Origin: Burkholderiales bacterium
GTDB lineage: Bacteria > Pseudomonadota > Gammaproteobacteria > Burkholderiales > Ga0077523
Direction of reading: 5' to 3'
Length of the DNA stretch: 10,379 bases
NCBI GenBank assembly: GCA_025459035.1
Contig: JALORJ010000136.1
Coordinates: forward strand, 1 to 10,379
Each line of letters starts with the position of its first letter. The stretch's first letter is position 1. The position numbers were made by a program, and so were the translations under genes. The notes under the pieces are model-generated. The model searched no databases, had not been told where the DNA came from, and saw only the letters and a program-made list of their open reading frames with translations. Of the stretch, positions 8,049 through 10,379 are shown piece after piece.

Positions 8049-8555
8049 GTGCTGAAGCCGCAGGATTTCTACCTGCTGCTCGCGCTTGCGGCCGCACGTG
8101 AGGCGGCCACGACCTATCCGCAGCTGGCGGCCTTCAGCGGCCTGTCGATGTCGGAAGTGCACGCGGCGCTGAAGCGCGCGGCGACGGCGCGCCTGCTGTT
8201 CTTCGATGCGAAGCGCCCGCGTCTGCTGACGCCCGCGTTCAAGGAGTTCCTGTTCCACGGTGCCCGGTACGCGTTTCCGGCCACACGAGGCGGCATCGTG
8301 CCGGGCGTCCCGACGGCGTACGCGGCGCCACCGCTCGATGCGCAAATGACGCCGTCGGCCGATCCGCCGCCGGTCTGGCCGGCGCTGGAAGGCCCCGTCC
8401 GCGGCGCCGCGCTGATGCCGCTCTACCCGTCGGCGCCGGCAGCGGCGCAGCGCGACGCGCGGCTGTACGAGCTGCTGGCGCTGTTCGACGCGCTGCGCAT
8501 CGGCAACGCGCGCGAACGGCAGCTCGCGACGGACATGCTCGGGGAGCGCCTGTGA
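8049..8555 (+). CDS. Conserved hypothetical winged-helix-like protein, partner of a nucleotidyltransferase
   Basis: With a GTG start the product has 168 residues. The N-terminus VLKPQDFYLLLALA and the segment YPQLAAFSGLSMSEVHAALKRAATARLL (about 23-50) look like a winged helix-turn-helix, with GLSMSEVHAALKRA as turn and recognition helix. A conserved-looking middle follows: EFLFHGARYAFPA and GGIVPGVPTAYAAPPL (about 70-97), then PPPVWP and ALMPLYPSAP. A helical C-terminus (RLYELLALFDALRIGNARERQLATDML) closes it. The frame is open to TTG 7959, but the upstream codons look non-conserved, so GTG 8049 is preferred although no Shine-Dalgarno is seen. The stop overlaps the nucleotidyltransferase start as GTGA. 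By analogy with AbiEi-type antitoxins it may be a DNA-binding repressor and antidote, but it is not clearly the COG5340 AbiEi family. Function is not established. Confidence 0.75.
   Translation: MLKPQDFYLLLALAAAREAATTYPQLAAFSGLSMSEVHAALKRAATARLLFFDAKRPRLLTPAFKEFLFHGARYAFPATRGGIVPGVPTAYAAPPLDAQMTPSADPPPVWPALEGPVRGAALMPLYPSAPAAAQRDARLYELLALFDALRIGNARERQLATDMLGERL
8541..8546 (+). promoter_or_regulatory. Shine-Dalgarno for the nucleotidyltransferase gene
   Basis: GGGGAG lies 5 bases before the GTG at 8552, inside the last codons of the winged-helix gene. It is a good ribosome site and supports GTG 8552 as the true start. Confidence 0.65.
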
Positions 8556-9253
8556 TCCGCGGTGATCCGAACGTCGCGCGTGTCGAGACGGTGGCGGCTG
8601 CACTGGGTGATCTGTGCGACGAACTGGTGCTGGTCGGCGGATGCGCTGTCGGGCTGCTGATCGACATGCCGGGAGCCCCGTTGCCGCGGGTGACGACCGA
8701 CGTCGACCTCGTCGCCGAGGTCACGGCGTTGCGCGACTACCACGCACTCGAGCGTCGCTTCGCGAAGCAGGGGCTGAGACGCGACGTGTCGCGCGATGCC
8801 CCGATCTGTCGCTGGAGAGCCGGAGACATCGCGGTCGACCTGGTGCCGACGGACCCACGTGTCCTCGGCTTCTCGAACCGCTGGTACGAAGAGGCCACGC
8901 GTTCGGCGATGCGCGTGGAGCTGCCCGGCGGCGCCTGGATTCACCTGATCGCGGCGCCCGCGTTTCTTGCCACCAAGTTCGAGGCGTTCCACACGCGCGG
9001 CAACGCCGACCTCATGACGAGCCACGACTTCGAGGACATCGTCAACGTGGTCGCGGGACGCGCCGCGGTGGTCGACGAGGTCCGCGCGGCCGACGCCGCG
9101 TTGCGCGACTACCTCACCGAGCGATTCGCCGCAGTGACCGCGCGAGGCGACTTCGACAACGTGCTGCCAGGGCTGGTGACGCATGACGAGCTGCACGAAC
9201 AGCGAGTCGCCGCAGTTGCAAGACGAATGGCCGCGCTCGCGGCCGTTCCGTGA
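8552..9253 (+). CDS. AbiEii-like nucleotidyltransferase (possible toxin of a type IV-like pair)
   Basis: The product has 233 residues and a Pol beta-type nucleotidyltransferase core. It carries LVLVGGCAVGLL (Gly29-Gly30 of the GG[S/A] motif), TTDVDLV with Asp50 and Asp52 as metal ligands, and a third acidic residue Asp96 in DIAVDLVP. The block FLATKFEAFHTRG (Lys142) followed by SHDFEDIVNVVAGR (about 157-170) is typical of the AbiEii / DUF1814-like group. All catalytic residues appear intact, so an active enzyme is predicted. Known relatives transfer nucleotides to targets such as tRNA, but the substrate here is unknown. The GTG start has a GGGGAG ribosome site and overlaps the upstream stop as GTGA. 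The upstream partner is winged-helix-like, an AbiEi/AbiEii-like layout. A housekeeping role is also possible. Confidence 0.85.
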   Translation: MIRGDPNVARVETVAAALGDLCDELVLVGGCAVGLLIDMPGAPLPRVTTDVDLVAEVTALRDYHALERRFAKQGLRRDVSRDAPICRWRAGDIAVDLVPTDPRVLGFSNRWYEEATRSAMRVELPGGAWIHLIAAPAFLATKFEAFHTRGNADLMTSHDFEDIVNVVAGRAAVVDEVRAADAALRDYLTERFAAVTARGDFDNVLPGLVTHDELHEQRVAAVARRMAALAAVP

Positions 9254-9486
9254 TCCCGATCCCCCGTGAACGGGCGGACGCCGTACCGCATCTCGACAAG
9301 GCCGCGCGCGGCGGCATCGTCGAGGCGCACTACGCACTCGGCATCGCGTACCTCGGGCTGGGGGATGCGCCGAACGCCGTGAAGCAGCTCGAGCGGTACC
9401 GCACCCTTCGGCCGGAGGACACGAGCGTTGCGGGGCTGATCGAGGGCATTCGCAGCGGCAAGGTGCGGGTCCGGCGGCAGCCGTAA
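9250..9486 (+). CDS. Short TPR-like protein, or the C-terminal remnant of a longer TPR protein
   Basis: The product has 78 residues with a GTG start that overlaps the nucleotidyltransferase stop as GTGA (9250-9253). Residues about 10-55 (AVPHLDKAARGGIVEAHYALGIAYLGLGDAPNAVKQLERY in outline) form roughly one and a half tetratricopeptide repeats, with the usual A-x-G-x-A-Y-x-x-L-G spacing. The tail RSGKVRVRRQP is basic. It is too short for a stable TPR superhelix on its own. Either it is a small third gene of the unit, or it is the 3' end of an older TPR gene truncated where the nucleotidyltransferase gene joins. Third codon positions are GC-rich as in true genes. No separate ribosome site is obvious. 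Confidence 0.5.
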   Translation: MIPIPRERADAVPHLDKAARGGIVEAHYALGIAYLGLGDAPNAVKQLERYRTLRPEDTSVAGLIEGIRSGKVRVRRQP

Positions 9487-9501
9487 GCAGCCGTCGGGTA
9501 C

Positions 9502-9569
9502 CCCTGAACCGCGCGACATCGGAACGAGCGGACGCGCACCCACAGCACCGGGCCCGCGGTGGTTCAGGG
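9502..9569. repeat. Inverted repeat in the gap before the DUF433 gene
   Basis: CCCTGAACC (9502-9510) and GGTTCAGGG (9561-9569) are exact reverse complements separated by 50 bases. They lie in the otherwise featureless 144-base gap between the TPR-like ORF and the DUF433 gene. The wide spacing makes a simple terminator unlikely. It may mark the ends of a small lost insertion or be chance. Confidence 0.5.
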
Positions 9570-9617
9570 TCGACTGCACAACGCCGGAGCCGGTACGTTT
9601 CGGCACTGGGCAAGGAC

Positions 9618-9622
9618 GGAGG
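9618..9622 (+). promoter_or_regulatory. Shine-Dalgarno of the DUF433 gene
   Basis: GGAGG lies 8 bases before ATG 9631. It decides this start over the longer in-frame opening from 9559. Confidence 0.7.
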
Positions 9623-9630
9623 CGCTCGCC

Positions 9631-9873
9631 ATGAACGACCCGCTGGTCGTGGTCGATCCCGAGATCCAGAGCGGCACTCCGGTGTTCGCCGGAACGCGGG
9701 TCCCGGTCCGGACGCTGTTCGACTATCTGGAGGAAGGGGACTCGCTCGACGAGTTCCTGAGCCAGTTCCCCGCGGTGACGCGGGCACAGGCCGTCGGGTT
9801 GCTCGCCGGTGGGACCGGATCCAGCACGGCGTGGCAAGACACGCGCGAGATAGCGAGACGCCCGGTGGCGTGA
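9631..9873 (+). CDS. DUF433 family antitoxin-like protein with unusual C-terminus
   Basis: The product has 80 residues. Positions 1-53 match the DUF433 pattern closely: VVVDPEIQSGTPVFAGTRVPV, then LFDYLEEGDSLDEFLSQFPAVTRAQAV. This is a small HTH-like fold usually found as the antitoxin of a DUF433/DUF5615 (PIN-like) pair. The last 25 residues or so (LLAGGTGSSTAWQDTREIARRPVA) do not resemble the usual helix, in which an acidic LLEEA-type stretch is expected. The end may have been replaced or frameshifted. A GGAGG ribosome site fixes the start. No DUF5615-like toxin is visible in the 66 bases before the next gene or in other frames there. It may be an orphan antitoxin or a decaying relic. Confidence 0.8.
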   Translation: MNDPLVVVDPEIQSGTPVFAGTRVPVRTLFDYLEEGDSLDEFLSQFPAVTRAQAVGLLAGGTGSSTAWQDTREIARRPVA

Positions 9874-9939
9874 ATAGCATCAGCGCTGTTCCGAAGCTTC
9901 CCCGCCCGCCGCGCCCGCCGCGGCCCGACCTCGCCCTCC

Positions 9940-10379
9940 ATGCGATCCACACGCCACCCGCACCTCTTCGCCCTTTCGCAACGCAGTGTTCGCCTGACCG
10001 GCCTGCTCGCCGGCCTGACGACCGCGGTCCTCGCATCCGCCCCGGCCGGCGCCGTCGTGGTCACGCCGGGCGGCAGCTACACGCAGTCGGTCCAGGCCAC
10101 GACCGCCTTCCAGATCACCGACAACCATGGCGCGACCAGCAGCGCCGGCGTTCCGCAGGGGGTGATCCGCGACGCCGCCGGCACGCGTGCGGTGGAAGCA
10201 CCCGCCATCGACACCGGCCGCCTGCGCGGCAGCGTGCCGGACATCGGCGTGGCGGCGCAGGTGGACCACCACGCGACCGCGCGCTTTCAGGCGGTGCCCG
10301 ACCGGCGGGTCGAGGCGAAGGCGGCGGCGCTGGCGAGTGCCGACACGGGACGCCTGCAGGCATCGGCGCAGACGCGCGT
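9940..10379 (+). CDS. Exported protein of unknown function (N-terminal part, runs off the right edge)
   Basis: An open frame from ATG 9940 continues to the window end without a stop (146 full codons). The N-terminus has a basic region and a hydrophobic stretch (LTGLLAGLTTAVLASAPAGA, about residues 19-38) ending in an Ala-x-Ala-like cleavage site, so it is probably a Sec signal peptide. The mature part begins VVVTPGGSYTQSVQATTAFQITD and is rich in Ala, Thr, Gln and Asp with few hydrophobic clusters. It resembles extracellular or surface proteins, but I do not recognise a domain. No strong Shine-Dalgarno is seen. The gene lies 66 bases after the DUF433 stop, on the same strand. GC-rich third positions support real coding over the opposite-strand frames. 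Confidence 0.65.
   Translation, partial: MRSTRHPHLFALSQRSVRLTGLLAGLTTAVLASAPAGAVVVTPGGSYTQSVQATTAFQITDNHGATSSAGVPQGVIRDAAGTRAVEAPAIDTGRLRGSVPDIGVAAQVDHHATARFQAVPDRRVEAKAAALASADTGRLQASAQTR

Noticed and set aside
7829..8101. A 90-residue plus-strand open frame in the xthA downstream gap
   Set aside because: It overlaps the end of xthA and the start of the winged-helix gene in another frame, has no ribosome site, and its composition looks like noise.
8423..10036. A 537-codon open frame on the minus strand covering the nucleotidyltransferase, TPR and DUF433 genes
   Set aside because: It is Arg/Pro/Ser-rich and lacks recognisable motifs, while the plus-strand genes beneath it show clear families and ribosome sites.

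Overview
This is a high-GC chromosomal segment from a proteobacterium, most likely a betaproteobacterium of the Burkholderiales or a close relative. That placement rests on gene content and order: mreBCD facing away from gatCAB, followed by a DUF4124 protein, pyrE and an exodeoxyribonuclease III gene. This arrangement is recalled from that group and was not searched.

Left part (1-2319, minus strand): the cell-shape operon mreB-mreC-mreD, read right to left. mreD runs off the left edge and overlaps mreC by ATGA. A 200-base divergent intergenic region (2320-2519) holds a perfect 12-bp inverted repeat in the presumed mreB leader.

Middle part (2520-7845): gatC, gatA and gatB (plus strand) encode the tRNA-dependent amidotransferase GatCAB. 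gatC and gatB look intact, but gatA is broken. About 70 bases are missing near 3400-3405, which removes a conserved block just after the amidase active site and shifts the frame. Convergent to gatB lies the minus-strand pair pyrE (pyrimidine synthesis) and a secreted or periplasmic DUF4124 coiled-coil protein, joined by an ATGA overlap. The exodeoxyribonuclease III gene starts head-to-head with pyrE, and their start codons share one CATG, so there is no intergenic space between them.

Right part (7846-10379, plus strand) looks accessory. A 203-base gap with two copies of the palindrome TTCGCGAA precedes a tightly coupled set: a winged-helix-like protein, an AbiEii-like nucleotidyltransferase and a short TPR-like ORF, with GTGA overlaps at both junctions. 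The first two resemble, in layout only, type IV (AbiE-like) toxin-antitoxin pairs. A DUF433 antitoxin-like gene follows, with no recognisable toxin partner and an atypical C-terminus. The window ends inside a gene for an exported protein of unknown function.

The most notable observations are the gatA lesion, the HTH-nucleotidyltransferase-TPR unit with its candidate operators, the orphan DUF433 gene and the pyrE/xth shared start.
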